A stretch of DNA of 64,000 nucleotides, taken from Mucilaginibacter gossypiicola. GTDB lineage: Bacteria > Bacteroidota > Bacteroidia > Sphingobacteriales > Sphingobacteriaceae. The notes under the pieces were generated by a model. It did no database searches. It was given only the letters and a program-made list of their open reading frames with translations, and had not been told where the DNA came from. The stretch is from NCBI RefSeq assembly GCF_900110105.1, contig NZ_FOCL01000005.1, positions 62,001-126,000 on the forward strand. Direction: 5' to 3'. A program made the position numbers and the translations under genes. Of the stretch, positions 1 through 9,001 are shown in pieces (the stretch's first letter is position 1; the number at the start of each line of letters is the position of its first letter).

Positions 1-292
1 GGATAAACAAGCCGCCGTAGTGGCCAAAATCTGCCGGCCACCAATCCTGCGAATCGGTCATGAGTGCATGAAGGTCTTTTTTTACAGCTTCAAGGTCGAG
101 GCTTTTAAAGGCATCGGCGTAATTAAAACCTTCATCCATGGGGTTTGATAGTGAAGAATGCTGACGCAGGATATTCAGCTTTAACTGGTTAGGCCACCAA
201 TTGTGGTTACGTGTACCGCCGCCGCCAACATTGTGCTTCATTGTGCCGTTGTGAAACGGGCATTTACTAATGTCATTTGATCCGTTTTCCAT
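1..292 (-). CDS. katG: Catalase-peroxidase KatG, N-terminal part only
   Basis: This is the first 97 codons of a catalase-peroxidase; the rest lies beyond the left edge of the window. The start codon is the ATG whose complement is at 290-292. The translation begins MENGSNDISKCPFHNG and continues through GGGGTRNHNWWPNQL, LRQHSSLSNPMDEGFNYADAF and DWWPADFGHYGGLFI. That is the stereotyped N-terminus of bacterial KatG, just before the distal haem-pocket segment (RMAWHSAGTYR in the family). The enzyme breaks down hydrogen peroxide in the cytoplasm. No signal peptide is present, as expected. A long non-coding region lies upstream. The family assignment is firm; whether the rest of the gene is intact cannot be seen. 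Confidence 0.93.
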   Translation of the reverse strand, partial: MENGSNDISKCPFHNGTMKHNVGGGGTRNHNWWPNQLKLNILRQHSSLSNPMDEGFNYADAFKSLDLEAVKKDLHALMTDSQDWWPADFGHYGGLFI

Positions 293-995
293 AATTATGA
301 GTTATATATTGAATAGGCTGCTTAAACCCTGGTTGGGTATTAAGTTTTATAAAATTATGATGTTAACTTCAACAATCACAATCAATTAATTCTATAAGCT
401 GATAGCTAAAAACTATAACAGGATTAAATGACACTCAATCGTTAAAATGGAAGGAGAAATACCATTTATGGAGACAAAAACTGGCAAGTAACTTTAATTT
501 TACCTTAGTTAATAGGCAAAAAACACTTTTCTAATCAATTTTTAATCTTTTTGTTAACGAATTGTTTAGTTTTGCATTGACCTCAATCTTATCAGTGTTG
601 AAAAAATATATCCCATCCTGCAACGATAACCCGATCAAAATCGTCTTATTGAAAATATAGAGATGTTAACGGCTATGTCCGTTTGAATGGTTTGTAAACA
701 TTTTACTGAAAGATTTAAGTTGTAATTTAAAATATACCAGGTAGCGTTGGTGCTGTCTGTAACGATATTCCCGATAGTTCTTTAATGGGTATTTTCATTG
801 TAAAATACAGTTTTAGTTAAAAAACAATGTGTTAGCCAGGGATAGCACATTGTTTATTATCCCTCTTCCGGCAGCTTATTTTATCCGGGCGCCTTCTTTC
901 AAGAATTCTTCGAAATTTATAATGCTAATCCTTTCAAGGTGTATGTAACGTTAATGGTTGCTGCTATGGCCGTTTATAATTGTTAATTTGGCGCC
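293..995. other. 703-bp intergenic region between katG and the DUF4198-like gene
   Basis: This AT-rich stretch has no convincing ORF on either strand. It must hold the katG promoter (minus strand) and that of the gene at 996. A perfect Bacteroidota-type -7 box, TAGTTTTG, lies at 569-576 on the plus strand with a TTTG 13 bp upstream, which is shorter than usual. A strong hairpin lies at 822-855. A non-coding RNA between them is possible but unproven. Confidence 0.5.
822..855 (+). terminator. Hairpin, possible terminator or leader structure
   Basis: AAACAATGTG at 822-831 pairs perfectly with CACATTGTTT at 846-855, with a 14-nt loop. It ends in a short T run but lacks a GC-rich stem. It lies about 140 bp upstream of the gene at 996, so it would end a transcript starting inside the intergenic region, or be a leader structure. 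Confidence 0.4.
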
Positions 996-1739
996 ATGAA
1001 ATTAGCTGTATTCAGGGCTATCCTGCTTTTTATATTTATGCCCTTCGCCGGTAATGCGAGTGCTTACTGGATGGAGGTTAAAGGTTCAGGAAAATTGAAC
1101 GAGGCCGTGCATATCGAAGTCTGTTACGGCAATATAGATGAGTTTAGCATCCGTCATCGCGACACAGGTATTGAACTTACCCGTGCCGGAGATTTTGAAA
1201 TATCTATTCAGGACGAACGAGGAAACAAAACGGCATTGCCCATGATCAGGAAGGCAGATTGCTGGGAGGCAACTTTTATCCCGGCCCATACCGGTATTTA
1301 CCGCATATTGGGTATAAATGATTCCCACCCGGTTGTTGACCGCTCAAAAACCGGAGGTAAAAATATCAGGCCTGTTGATTATTTATGTGCTGCTTACCGG
1401 GTGGGTACCGGGAAAATGATTTCAAACCCGGCTCAGCTGTTGGATATCATCGCTACGGGTAAAAATGGGCTGATGGCTGTTAAAGCCTTTAAAGATGGCC
1501 GTGTTGTTGAACCTAAAACGCCTTTAAGGGTTTTTAATCCCGAAAATTGGGAAAAGGAACTGTTAACCAATGAACAAGGTGAGGCCATTTTTAAACCCAC
1601 CATGCCCGGTCTTTATATTATCAGGGAAGATTGGGAAGACCCATCCCCCGGTAATTATAAAGGTGTGGCATATTCGGCGGTACGCCATCGTTGTAATTAT
1701 TGCCTGCAGGTTTCTGCGGAGGAAATTGTAGCCGAATAA
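996..1739 (+). CDS. Exported DUF4198-like protein
   Basis: A 247-residue protein with a clear N-terminal signal peptide (hydrophobic core LAVFRAILLFIFMPFAG, likely cleavage after NASA). The rest is rich in beta-strand patterns and has two parts, roughly 24-115 and 140-240, each ending in a 'GxYxI' strand (HTGIYRI, MPGLYII). This resembles DUF4198 periplasmic proteins, which are often linked to metal uptake and TonB systems. A CxxC-like pair (RHRCNYCLQV) near the C-terminus could bind metal or form a disulphide. It is convergent with a TonB siderophore-type receptor and shares a bidirectional terminator with it. The family call is by sequence character; no function is established. Confidence 0.6.
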   Translation: MKLAVFRAILLFIFMPFAGNASAYWMEVKGSGKLNEAVHIEVCYGNIDEFSIRHRDTGIELTRAGDFEISIQDERGNKTALPMIRKADCWEATFIPAHTGIYRILGINDSHPVVDRSKTGGKNIRPVDYLCAAYRVGTGKMISNPAQLLDIIATGKNGLMAVKAFKDGRVVEPKTPLRVFNPENWEKELLTNEQGEAIFKPTMPGLYIIREDWEDPSPGNYKGVAYSAVRHRCNYCLQVSAEEIVAE

Positions 1740-1755
1740 TAACCTATTTTGATAT

Positions 1756-1795
1756 AAAACAACGAAGGGGGCGTTAATGCCCCCTTCGTTGTTTT
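1756..1795. terminator. Bidirectional intrinsic terminator
   Basis: A perfect 17-bp stem (1756-1772 with 1779-1795), core GAAGGGGGC / GCCCCCTTC, with a 6-nt loop. It is flanked by A and T runs on both sides, so it serves both the plus-strand gene ending at 1739 and the minus-strand receptor ending at 1794. The stem overlaps the receptor stop codon. Confidence 0.9.
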
Positions 1796-4184
1796 AAAAT
1801 TTAAGGCTCATACTGCCTATAAACCTGGCAGGCGCCTGCGGTGTTAACCTTACCGACCATGCTTTTTCGCTGGTTAGGTTATCAACCTTAAAGCTGATGC
1901 GGTATTTAGGCTGATCATAAAACAACGTTGCATCAAGCAGTGTGTATGATGGAATAACGATTTTGGTGAGTGTGGTATTGGTTTGGTACGAAGCATTACC
2001 ATAGTTTCCTCCAAAACCAGCACCTAAGCCTCTCAGATTGCCTGCTGGTATCCGATAGCTAACCCAGAAGTTTACGGTATGCGGTGAGCCCGACAAACCC
2101 GGGCGCAGGCCTACTGTTGTTGAGTCGCCTTTGGTAACCTTGCTGTCGTTGTAAGCGTAACCGGCAACAATGTTAAGGCCTGCGAAAGGGTTGGCAGTAA
2201 GATCAACCTCAAGGCCGCGGCTTCGCTGGTTACCGTCCTGTACAGAATAGTTAACGGGATCATTCGGATCCGGCCTGATGATATCTTTCACTTCAATGTC
2301 ATAGTAACTGATGGTACCGGTAAGCCTGTGGTCAAACACATCGCCTTTTACACCAAATTCGAGCTGGTTGGCATGCTCTGGTTTAAAACTGCTGCCATCT
2401 TTAAACACACCGCTTTTATTAAAGAAGCCATTCATGTAGTTTCCAAATAATGATAACCTGTCTTTAAGTGCTTCGTAAACCACGCCCAGTTTAGGCGAGA
2501 AAGCAGTTTGCCCGTACGGACCGGTTTGCACTCCGTTTGCACCAAGGCCACCGGCGGTTACCCCGGTTGCAATGTTATACACACCGCCATACTGATAACG
2601 ATCGGCACGTAAGCTGGCCATTACCAGTAAACGGTTGGTAACGTTAAATACATCTGATACATATGCCGCATAAGTATTATCGCCATTATTCTCTTTACGC
2701 AATGTTCCTTTGCTGGTCAGCGAGTCGATTTTAAAACGGCTAACGCGATAACTGGTTGGCACATTAATAAAATCAATAGCCGGCAGGTTAACGGTTACCC
2801 TGTCAAAGCTGTTTGAGTTGTTGTAATAATCCAATCCGGCAACCACACGATTGCGGTGGTTCCCAATCTTGAAATCGCCAATAAAGTTTTGTTGCAGATC
2901 TGTTGCTATAAATGATGTATTACCTGCTATTACCTGTGGACTTATAGTAGTTGCCGATTTACCGTTAAGTGCCGTGATGTAACCATTTATAGTTGAGCGT
3001 GCACGGGAAATAATGGTTTGCGAAGTCCATTTTTCTGAAATCTTATAATTGAGCTGGGCAAAGATGTTTATCATCTGTGTTGAGTAAGCCAGATCATTGC
3101 TCATGAAAGTTTTATTATATGGGAAATCAATATCTGCAATTGATTTTGCTGGTACCGGCGTTTTGTTACCAACATAAGGGTTAAAACGCACCACCGAAGT
3201 TGCTTTGGCCTGGCCAAATTCAACGTCAAGCAATAAAGAAAGCCTGTCGGTTATCTGGTACGAAAAACTTGGCGCAAGGCTTATAGTATTGGTAAAACCC
3301 AGGTCCTGGAAACTTTTTTGAAATGAGGTAGCACCATTTAAACGGAATAATGCTGTTTTATCGGCATTAACCGGGGTATTTACGTCCCAGGCAATGCGGT
3401 TAAAGTTCCAGCTGCCGCCGTAATAGGCTACTTCACCGCCAAAGCCATTGTAAGGCTTTTTGGTAACACGGTTATATAAACCACCATAGCTGCTGGATAT
3501 GCTGGTACCAAATAACGTAGCTGATGGGCCTTTGATGGCTTCAATACGCTCAAGGTTTACCGGATCGATAAAAGAAAAAGCAGCACCGGCAACACCATTA
3601 CGGGCGTTAGGCTCTGTTTCAAAACCGCGTGAACGGAAGGTAACCCTGCCTTGGTTAGCGATCATAGGGATACCTGCACCAGGTACGTTTTTGGAAATAC
3701 TACCCAGGTCAACGGCCACCTGTTCCTGGATCAATTCTTTAGATACGGAATTATAAACCTGCGGATTTTCAAGGTTTTTTAACGGAAGGCGGGCAATGTA
3801 AACACTCTCTTTTTTTGAAAACTTGTTGGTATTGGTAGTTATGGTTACTTCCTGTAAGGCCTGTACGTTCTCTTTGGGGAGCTGATAATTAATCGTAACA
3901 GTTTGCCCTGCAATAATTTTTACCGGGATGTTTTTTTCGGCGGCACCTAATACCTGTATCTTAATGGTGTAACTGCCTTCGGCGATATTGTTGAACGAAT
4001 AATTACCGTTTTCGTCGGTAAGGGTAGTTTTGGCAAGCTCAGTGATGGAAACTGAACCCGATGCCAACGGCTGGCCATCAACTAAGGTTACTTTACCGGT
4101 AATATTGCCCGTGGTTTGGGCCCGTAAAGTAAAAGGTGTTATGAACAGCAGTGCGAGGATGATGGAGAATAAGGGTTTCATCAA
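1794..4184 (-). CDS. TonB-dependent siderophore-type receptor
   Basis: A 796-residue outer-membrane receptor. It has a signal peptide (MMKPLFSIILALLFITPFTLRAQ). Residues about 25-105 form a CarboxypepD_reg-like beta-sandwich, common in Bacteroidota receptors. A plug domain follows at roughly 130-235, including GAGIPMIANQGRVTFRSRGFE. The rest is a 22-strand barrel ending in an aromatic residue (SMSLKF), as expected for BAM recognition. Motifs such as NPVNLERIEAIKGPSATLFG are typical of the siderophore receptor branch (FhuA/FpvA-like). It probably imports a ferric chelate using TonB energy. No sigma/anti-sigma pair and no SusD partner is adjacent, which argues against a polysaccharide locus. 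The substrate cannot be told from sequence. Confidence 0.9.
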   Translation of the reverse strand: MMKPLFSIILALLFITPFTLRAQTTGNITGKVTLVDGQPLASGSVSITELAKTTLTDENGNYSFNNIAEGSYTIKIQVLGAAEKNIPVKIIAGQTVTINYQLPKENVQALQEVTITTNTNKFSKKESVYIARLPLKNLENPQVYNSVSKELIQEQVAVDLGSISKNVPGAGIPMIANQGRVTFRSRGFETEPNARNGVAGAAFSFIDPVNLERIEAIKGPSATLFGTSISSSYGGLYNRVTKKPYNGFGGEVAYYGGSWNFNRIAWDVNTPVNADKTALFRLNGATSFQKSFQDLGFTNTISLAPSFSYQITDRLSLLLDVEFGQAKATSVVRFNPYVGNKTPVPAKSIADIDFPYNKTFMSNDLAYSTQMINIFAQLNYKISEKWTSQTIISRARSTINGYITALNGKSATTISPQVIAGNTSFIATDLQQNFIGDFKIGNHRNRVVAGLDYYNNSNSFDRVTVNLPAIDFINVPTSYRVSRFKIDSLTSKGTLRKENNGDNTYAAYVSDVFNVTNRLLVMASLRADRYQYGGVYNIATGVTAGGLGANGVQTGPYGQTAFSPKLGVVYEALKDRLSLFGNYMNGFFNKSGVFKDGSSFKPEHANQLEFGVKGDVFDHRLTGTISYYDIEVKDIIRPDPNDPVNYSVQDGNQRSRGLEVDLTANPFAGLNIVAGYAYNDSKVTKGDSTTVGLRPGLSGSPHTVNFWVSYRIPAGNLRGLGAGFGGNYGNASYQTNTTLTKIVIPSYTLLDATLFYDQPKYRISFKVDNLTSEKAWSVRLTPQAPARFIGSMSLKF

Positions 4185-4407
4185 TAGTAAATATGAGTTA
4201 GTGTAACTTAAACGCCGGCAAATATAAGCCGTTATTTATATTAAGTCTAAATAAAGTTTAAATTGATAGGATATGTTGCTTTAATTAATCCTGCTGAAAT
4301 AATTGTTTGTTAAATGTTGCTAAAACGTTTTTTAATTTGTCAGTTACAGCACTTAACTTTATGCCAATCAATTCAACAATAAACCTATAGTCTTAAAACA
4401 GCATTTA

Positions 4408-6363
4408 ATGAACCTAAAAAAGTGTTTACCCTTACTAATTGGAAGCGTACTGTTTAATGCCGGCGCATTCGCCAAAGTGATAATGCCGGGTGTTTTTAGC
4501 GATAACATGATTTTACAGCAAAAAACAATGGCCCGTGTATGGGGCAGGGCAGATGCCGGTAAAACCGTGACCATTACTTCATCATGGAATAACAAAACAT
4601 ATACAACCGTTGCCGATGCTGATGGTAATTGGAAAACGAAGATCAAAACGCCATCGTACGGAGGCCCATACCAGGTTACTATAACCGATGGCAGCGACCC
4701 GGTAGTATTAAATAATGTGTTGATAGGAGAGGTTTGGGTTTGCTCCGGCCAGTCGAATATGGAAATGCCGGTAGCGGGCTGGGGACAGGTGAACAATTAT
4801 AAGGAGGAAATTGCAAATGCCAATTACCCGGAGATCCGTTTATTACAGGTATCACAGGCAACAAATCTTACTCCGCAAACCAGCTTAAAAGTGGCTAATA
4901 ATGGCTGGCGCGTATGCTCGCCCCAAACTATCGGCGAATTTTCGTCGGTGGCTTACTTTTTTGCAAGAGAAATTAACAAGCAGGTTAAAATTCCCATTGG
5001 TTTGATCAGCACGAACTGGGGCGGTACCATGATTGAAGCCTGGAGTGATGAAAATGCTTTAACTAATAACCCTGTTTTTAGTCAGCAGATTAAACAACAG
5101 CAGGAAACTGCTAAAACAGAAACTGCAACAACTTTTGTGCAAAGGCTGGATACCTGGAACAAACAAGCTATTGCTGCCGATTGGGGGTATAATAACAATA
5201 ATGCATTTAACGCCGATACTACCGGCTGGAAAACCATGCAAATCCCGCAGTTTTTTGAAAAAAGTGCTTTAGGAGATTTTGATGGCGTTGTATGGTTCCG
5301 TAAAAAGATCAGTATTCCCGCAGCCTGGGCTGGGCAGGACATTAAGATCAGTTTAGGTAAAATTGATGATAACGAAATCACCTGGTTTAACGGAGAAAAA
5401 ATTGGTGCTACTGATGGATTCTTACAATCGAGAAATTACACTATTCCAGCTGCAAAGGTAAAAGCAGGAGAGGCTGTTATCACCGTGCGCGTATTTGACA
5501 GCGGCGGTGGCGGTGGTTTGTATGGTGTTGATGAAATGCAGCTAACCTCAGCATCGGGCGAAAAGCTGTCTTTAGCCGGTTCATGGGATTATAGGGTAGG
5601 TTTTAACATAAAAAGCTTGCCACCTATGCCTGTTGCCGATAACCCCAACAGGCTGGCTGTATTGTACAATGCCATGATTAATCCGCTTACACCAATGGCA
5701 ATCCGTGGCGCTATCTGGTACCAGGGCGAAGCCAATACAGGGAGGCCAAAGCAGTATAAAGATTTGTTTGAGGGTATGATAAACGGCTGGCGTACTACCT
5801 GGAACCAGGGCAATTTCCCATTTTACTTTGTGCAATTAGCCAATTGGCAAAAACGTGAGGCTGATCCTGTTCCCTCTGGCTGGGCCGAATTGAGAGAAGC
5901 GCAAACACAAACGCTTGAATTGCCTAACACAGGCATGGCTGTGGCTGTTGACCTTGGCGAAGCCGACAATATCCATCCCAAAAATAAACAGGAAGTTGGC
6001 CGCAGGCTGGCATTGGTTGCTCTTGATAAAACCTACCATAAAAAACAAGCCTATTCAGGGCCAATGTATAAGTCGCAAAAAATTGACGGCGATAAAATTG
6101 AGCTGAGCTTTAATTATACTGACGGCGGTTTAAAAGCACAGGGCGGCGAAAATATGCAGGGCTTTGCCATAGCCGGCGAGGATATGAAGTTTCATTGGGC
6201 TACCGCGGTTATAAAAGGTGATAAGGTTATAGTAAGCAGTCCGGATGTAACAAACCCGGTTGCTGTAAGGTACGCCTGGGCCAATAACCCGGTAAGTACT
6301 TTGTACAATGGCGTTGGTTTGCCGGCTTCACCTTTCCGTACCGATAATTGGGTGAGGAAGTAA
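4408..6363 (+). CDS. Secreted sialate O-acetylesterase (SGNH fold)
   Basis: A 651-residue exported enzyme with a signal peptide (first ~22 residues, GAFAKV). The catalytic domain is of SASA/DUF303 type. The nucleophile is Ser116 in GQSNMEMP, followed by the block GAIWYQGEANTGRPKQY and the DNIHPKNKQEVGRRLA segment that supplies the Asp/His pair. The middle (~270-390) is a jelly-roll insertion like those seen in carbohydrate-binding modules. The family removes O-acetyl groups from sialic acids, and related members act on plant polysaccharides. A single-gene unit, with a divergent TonB receptor upstream and repeat DNA downstream. Given the absence of sialidase here and the presence of GH78/GH5/GH30, a plant-polymer role is also plausible. 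Confidence 0.88.
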   Translation: MNLKKCLPLLIGSVLFNAGAFAKVIMPGVFSDNMILQQKTMARVWGRADAGKTVTITSSWNNKTYTTVADADGNWKTKIKTPSYGGPYQVTITDGSDPVVLNNVLIGEVWVCSGQSNMEMPVAGWGQVNNYKEEIANANYPEIRLLQVSQATNLTPQTSLKVANNGWRVCSPQTIGEFSSVAYFFAREINKQVKIPIGLISTNWGGTMIEAWSDENALTNNPVFSQQIKQQQETAKTETATTFVQRLDTWNKQAIAADWGYNNNNAFNADTTGWKTMQIPQFFEKSALGDFDGVVWFRKKISIPAAWAGQDIKISLGKIDDNEITWFNGEKIGATDGFLQSRNYTIPAAKVKAGEAVITVRVFDSGGGGGLYGVDEMQLTSASGEKLSLAGSWDYRVGFNIKSLPPMPVADNPNRLAVLYNAMINPLTPMAIRGAIWYQGEANTGRPKQYKDLFEGMINGWRTTWNQGNFPFYFVQLANWQKREADPVPSGWAELREAQTQTLELPNTGMAVAVDLGEADNIHPKNKQEVGRRLALVALDKTYHKKQAYSGPMYKSQKIDGDKIELSFNYTDGGLKAQGGENMQGFAIAGEDMKFHWATAVIKGDKVIVSSPDVTNPVAVRYAWANNPVSTLYNGVGLPASPFRTDNWVRK

Positions 6364-6374
6364 TACCTAAAAAG

Positions 6375-6620
6375 CGTCATTGCGAGGTACGAAGCAATCC
6401 TCTATAGGCAGATTCACCCTGTATAGTTTGGGATTGCTCATGTCCCCTCGGGGTCTCTCGCAGAGGACCCTGAGGTTCACCGCGTTCTAAATATTTATCA
6501 GGATAGTCAGAACGGCGAATCTGTTTGACGTATACATCAGGGTCCTCTGCGAGAGACCCTGATGGGACGCTGAAGATCCTATTTGAAAAAATCGTCATTG
6601 CGAGTTACGAAGCGATGACG
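6375..6620. repeat. Composite palindromic repeat (TGCGAG family, copy 1) with nested inverted repeat
   Basis: It opens with GTCATTGCGAGGTACGAAGC at about 6376 and ends with a truncated copy at 6593-6620. Inside is a second inverted repeat with arms at about 6441-6475 and 6535-6570, sharing the core GGTCTCTCGCAGAGGACCCT and its complement. It looks like one palindromic element inserted into another. It fills a convergent gap between the acetylesterase and the SnoaL-like gene. Confidence 0.75.
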
Positions 6621-6641
6621 ATCTATTTTATTTCTTTTATT

Positions 6642-6992
6642 CTATAACAAAGGCCTCGGATCAAATATTACCCTGATGGAATTTACCTTGCCATCTGCCA
6701 CATGATACCATCCGCAACTAAATATGGTGGCGCGGCCCATATCAATATCATAAAAAATACATACATCATCGCCATCGCTAAACACACGTTTAATATCATA
6801 TTTTAACTTCATGTGCTGCATATCGGCAAAATAGGCGTCGGCACTGTCGCGGTGGCCAAGTACGCCTATAAATTTCAGATCGTCGGCAGCGCAATTGCGA
6901 GCTGTAACAAAATCCTCATCGTTTAATGCTTTTACAAAGGAAAGTACTACATCATTGGCGCTGCCAATGGATGCACCTGCTTCTGTTGCCAT
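6642..6992 (-). CDS. SnoaL-like / NTF2-fold protein
   Basis: A 116-residue cytoplasmic protein without signal peptide. The pattern (VVLSFVKALNDEDFVTARNCAADDLKFIGVLG..HRDSADAYFADMQHM, then alternating strands with CIFYDIDMGRATIFSCGWYHVADGKVNSIRVIFDPRPLL) is that of the NTF2-like/SnoaL cone-shaped alpha+beta barrel. Such proteins bind small ligands or act as isomerases and hydrolases; no function can be assigned. A second, unrelated-looking member is at 9681. It stands alone, convergent with the acetylesterase across repeat DNA. Confidence 0.75.
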   Translation of the reverse strand: MATEAGASIGSANDVVLSFVKALNDEDFVTARNCAADDLKFIGVLGHRDSADAYFADMQHMKLKYDIKRVFSDGDDVCIFYDIDMGRATIFSCGWYHVADGKVNSIRVIFDPRPLL

Positions 6993-7086
6993 AGGAATAA
7001 TTATTTAAGGTTACAATGTTATTGGGTAACTAACAATAATTATTCCTTTAAATATCCATTCGGTGATAATTCTTAAATTTATTAGA

Positions 7087-7377
7087 ATGAAAAAGCATTT
7101 CGTAATAAAACTGACTGGTAACCGCCCTACGTTTCCTAACGATATGACTGATGATGAACGTACGATCATGAAAGCGCATTCCGAATATCTGAGGGGAAAA
7201 ATGCACGAAGGAGTTGTACTCATCTTTGGCCCGGTTTTCGACCCGAAAGGCGTTTATGGCCTTGGCATCCTGGCCGTTGATGACGAAGCTCAGGTGCACG
7301 AAATTATAGCCAATGATCCGGCCAACGTTTTAGGCACTTATGAAGTGGCATTGATGATGGCCTGGGGAGCAGATTAG
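7087..7377 (+). CDS. YCII-related domain protein
   Basis: A 96-residue YCII-like (dimeric ferredoxin-fold) protein. Features: MKKHFVIKLTGNRPTFPNDMTDDERTIMKAHSEYL, then VLIFGPVFDPKGVYGLGILAVDDEAQVHEIIANDP and a C-terminal strand. The conserved His (AHSEYL) and the GPV...G...I pattern match YCII, whose catalytic role is unclear in most members. The ATG at 7087 is chosen over upstream codons because the family begins right at the first strand; 5' extensions give an atypical N-terminus. It is divergent from the SnoaL-like gene and ends at a bidirectional terminator. Confidence 0.78.
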   Translation: MKKHFVIKLTGNRPTFPNDMTDDERTIMKAHSEYLRGKMHEGVVLIFGPVFDPKGVYGLGILAVDDEAQVHEIIANDPANVLGTYEVALMMAWGAD

Positions 7378-7391
7378 TAATTTAACAAAAG

Positions 7392-7419
7392 AAGCCGCCT
7401 GGTACTACGCAGGCGGCTT
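7392..7419. terminator. Bidirectional intrinsic terminator
   Basis: A 10-bp GC-rich stem, AAGCCGCCTG (7392-7401) with CAGGCGGCTT (7410-7419), and an 8-nt loop. A-rich and T-rich flanks lie on both sides. It separates the convergent YCII gene and the AhpD-like gene. Confidence 0.85.
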
Positions 7420-7446
7420 AAAATCAAAACAACAAAATTAAAAGGA

Positions 7447-7884
7447 TTAATTAAGCGGTGGCTGAAGTTGAGTGGTTACACCAATGCGGTTCCAGGCATT
7501 AATGGTGATGATAGCCATAATCACTTGCGCTAAATATTTTTCGTCAAACAATTCTGCGGCTTTTTTATAGGTTTCGTCAGATACGCGGCCGGTGATCAGT
7601 GTTACCTCTTCGGTAAGGGCCAGGATAGCACGTTCCTGCTCATCAAAGAAAGGGGCTTCATGCCATACGCTGATGTTATAGATGCGGCGTTCAGTTTCGC
7701 CGGCTTTACGGGCGTCGGTGGTGTGCATATCCACACAGTAAGCACAACCATTAATTTGTGAAGCACGGATCTTGATCAGGTCTTTATGACGCGTAGTTAA
7801 TTCAGTGCTTTCAATGTATTTTTCAAGGGCAATCATGGCCCTGTATCCAGCTGGTTCGGCGGTGTTGATTTTTAAGCGGTTCAT
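7447..7884 (-). CDS. Carboxymuconolactone decarboxylase / AhpD-like protein
   Basis: A 145-residue all-alpha protein of the carboxymuconolactone decarboxylase family, AhpD-like subgroup. The redox motif CAYCVDMHT (CxxC followed by H) sits at about 46-54. The ASQINGCAYCVDMHTTDARKAG block and the C-terminal NAWNRIGVTTQL are typical of the alkylhydroperoxidase-like subgroup. Members act as peroxidases or thiol-disulphide partners in peroxide defence. It lies 72 bp downstream of the Crp/Fnr-type regulator on the same strand, so it is probably co-transcribed with or controlled by that regulator. Confidence 0.88.
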   Translation of the reverse strand: MNRLKINTAEPAGYRAMIALEKYIESTELTTRHKDLIKIRASQINGCAYCVDMHTTDARKAGETERRIYNISVWHEAPFFDEQERAILALTEEVTLITGRVSDETYKKAAELFDEKYLAQVIMAIITINAWNRIGVTTQLQPPLN

Positions 7885-7956
7885 GTTTTTTTCTTTTTTG
7901 TTAATACAAAGTTGCGCATAAACATGGCCTCAAAAAATGAACTGAGTTTAAGAAAA

Positions 7957-8529
7957 TCAGATTTTTTTTGCCCTGAGCCTGCTTAAAAATTGTGGGGTGA
8001 AGCCTAAATAGGAGGCGAGCATATATTGTGGTACCCGCTGCACAAAGCCTGGGAACAAACCTGTGAAGTGCCGGTAACGCTCCTCATCGTTTTGATTAAA
8101 GATATAACCTATGCGGCGTTGCGATGCTATAAAGGCTTTCTGCATCATCACCCGGAAATAGCCTTCCATTTGCGGCACTGCTTCAAATAGCGCTATACGG
8201 TTCTTTTCGGTGAGGAGCAGCAATTCTGAGGCCTCAATAGTTTGGATATAAGTAGTAGCCGGCTGATGATTGAGCAGGCTGTCCTGATCTGCTATCCACC
8301 AGCTTTCCAGGCCAAACTGGATGATTTGCTCGTTAAGCTTGTTGTTTACAAAATACTGTCTAACCAGGCCCTTGGTTATAAAGTAGTTGCCTGCGCAATG
8401 TTTGCCTGGTTCTAAGATGAGCTCTTTCTTTTTAAACTTCTTTAACTCAAAATGCCGGCAGATGCTTGCTTCATCAGCCTCAGATAGCTGAACGTATCGT
8501 TTGATGTGATTGATGAGTTCGGGATACAT
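7957..8529 (-). CDS. Crp/Fnr-family transcriptional regulator
   Basis: A 190-residue regulator with an N-terminal cyclic-nucleotide-binding-like beta-roll (about 15-115; FELKKFKKKELILEPGKHCAGNYFITKGLVRQYF) and a C-terminal winged helix (about 150-190; ERYRHFTGLFPGFVQRVPQYMLASYLGFTPQFLSRLRAKK). The FNR iron-sulphur cysteines are absent. The roll lacks the canonical cAMP-binding RE..S motif, as in many Bacteroidota members, so the ligand is unknown. It precedes the AhpD-like gene on the same strand, its likely target. Confidence 0.88.
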   Translation of the reverse strand: MYPELINHIKRYVQLSEADEASICRHFELKKFKKKELILEPGKHCAGNYFITKGLVRQYFVNNKLNEQIIQFGLESWWIADQDSLLNHQPATTYIQTIEASELLLLTEKNRIALFEAVPQMEGYFRVMMQKAFIASQRRIGYIFNQNDEERYRHFTGLFPGFVQRVPQYMLASYLGFTPQFLSRLRAKKI

Positions 8530-8615
8530 ATATCGGGCAGGGATTGATCATCACAAATCTCTCGAATTAGATTGAATTGCGCTAATTAGTTTTATGGTGC
8601 TGTGATCAATGGGGT

Positions 8616-8975
8616 TTATGTACCCACCTGCCATCCGTCCAATCTGCAATCAAATTTATAGCCGATATCCCACATTGTCGAATTCCAGTCATTAATGGTT
8701 TTAAGCTCCATTTTAATGGGGTGGGTAGTGCCTGAAATTTCAAAGTCATCGTCGTAATCAGATATTTCAATATCCTGATAAGTTGGGAATGCTTCCTGAA
8801 GATGATCTCTAAAATTATCGGCCTTTACTTTGGTATCAGTAAGAAAGAAAAACTCTATTGGCAATTCATCTGTTGGTGTTACACCATCATTATATATCCT
8901 TTTTAAAACATCTTCATTTGTTTCAAGATCTATCTCGTTATCATAAGTGTCCTGGTCAAAATAAGTGTTATTCAT
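8616..8975 (-). CDS. RraB-like protein
   Basis: A 119-residue acidic protein. The segment DVLKRIYNDGVTPTDELPIEFFFLTDTKVKADNFRDHLQEAFP, followed by strands and the terminal CRLDGWQVGT, matches the ferredoxin-like RraB/DUF695-type domain (in proteobacteria, RraB inhibits RNase E). Bacteroidota use different degradosome components, so the name describes fold, not proven activity. It is followed by a membrane protein on the same strand 26 bp below, perhaps one operon. Confidence 0.55.
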   Translation of the reverse strand: MNNTYFDQDTYDNEIDLETNEDVLKRIYNDGVTPTDELPIEFFFLTDTKVKADNFRDHLQEAFPTYQDIEISDYDDDFEISGTTHPIKMELKTINDWNSTMWDIGYKFDCRLDGWQVGT

Positions 8976-9001
8976 ATTGGTTCTATTAAAATGAATCGCT
9001 A

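Noticed and set aside
4368..4796. Minus-strand ORF of 142 codons over the acetylesterase start
   Set aside because: It is a shadow frame of a well-supported gene on the opposite strand.
6377..6598. Minus-strand ORF of 73 codons
   Set aside because: It lies completely inside the composite palindromic repeat.
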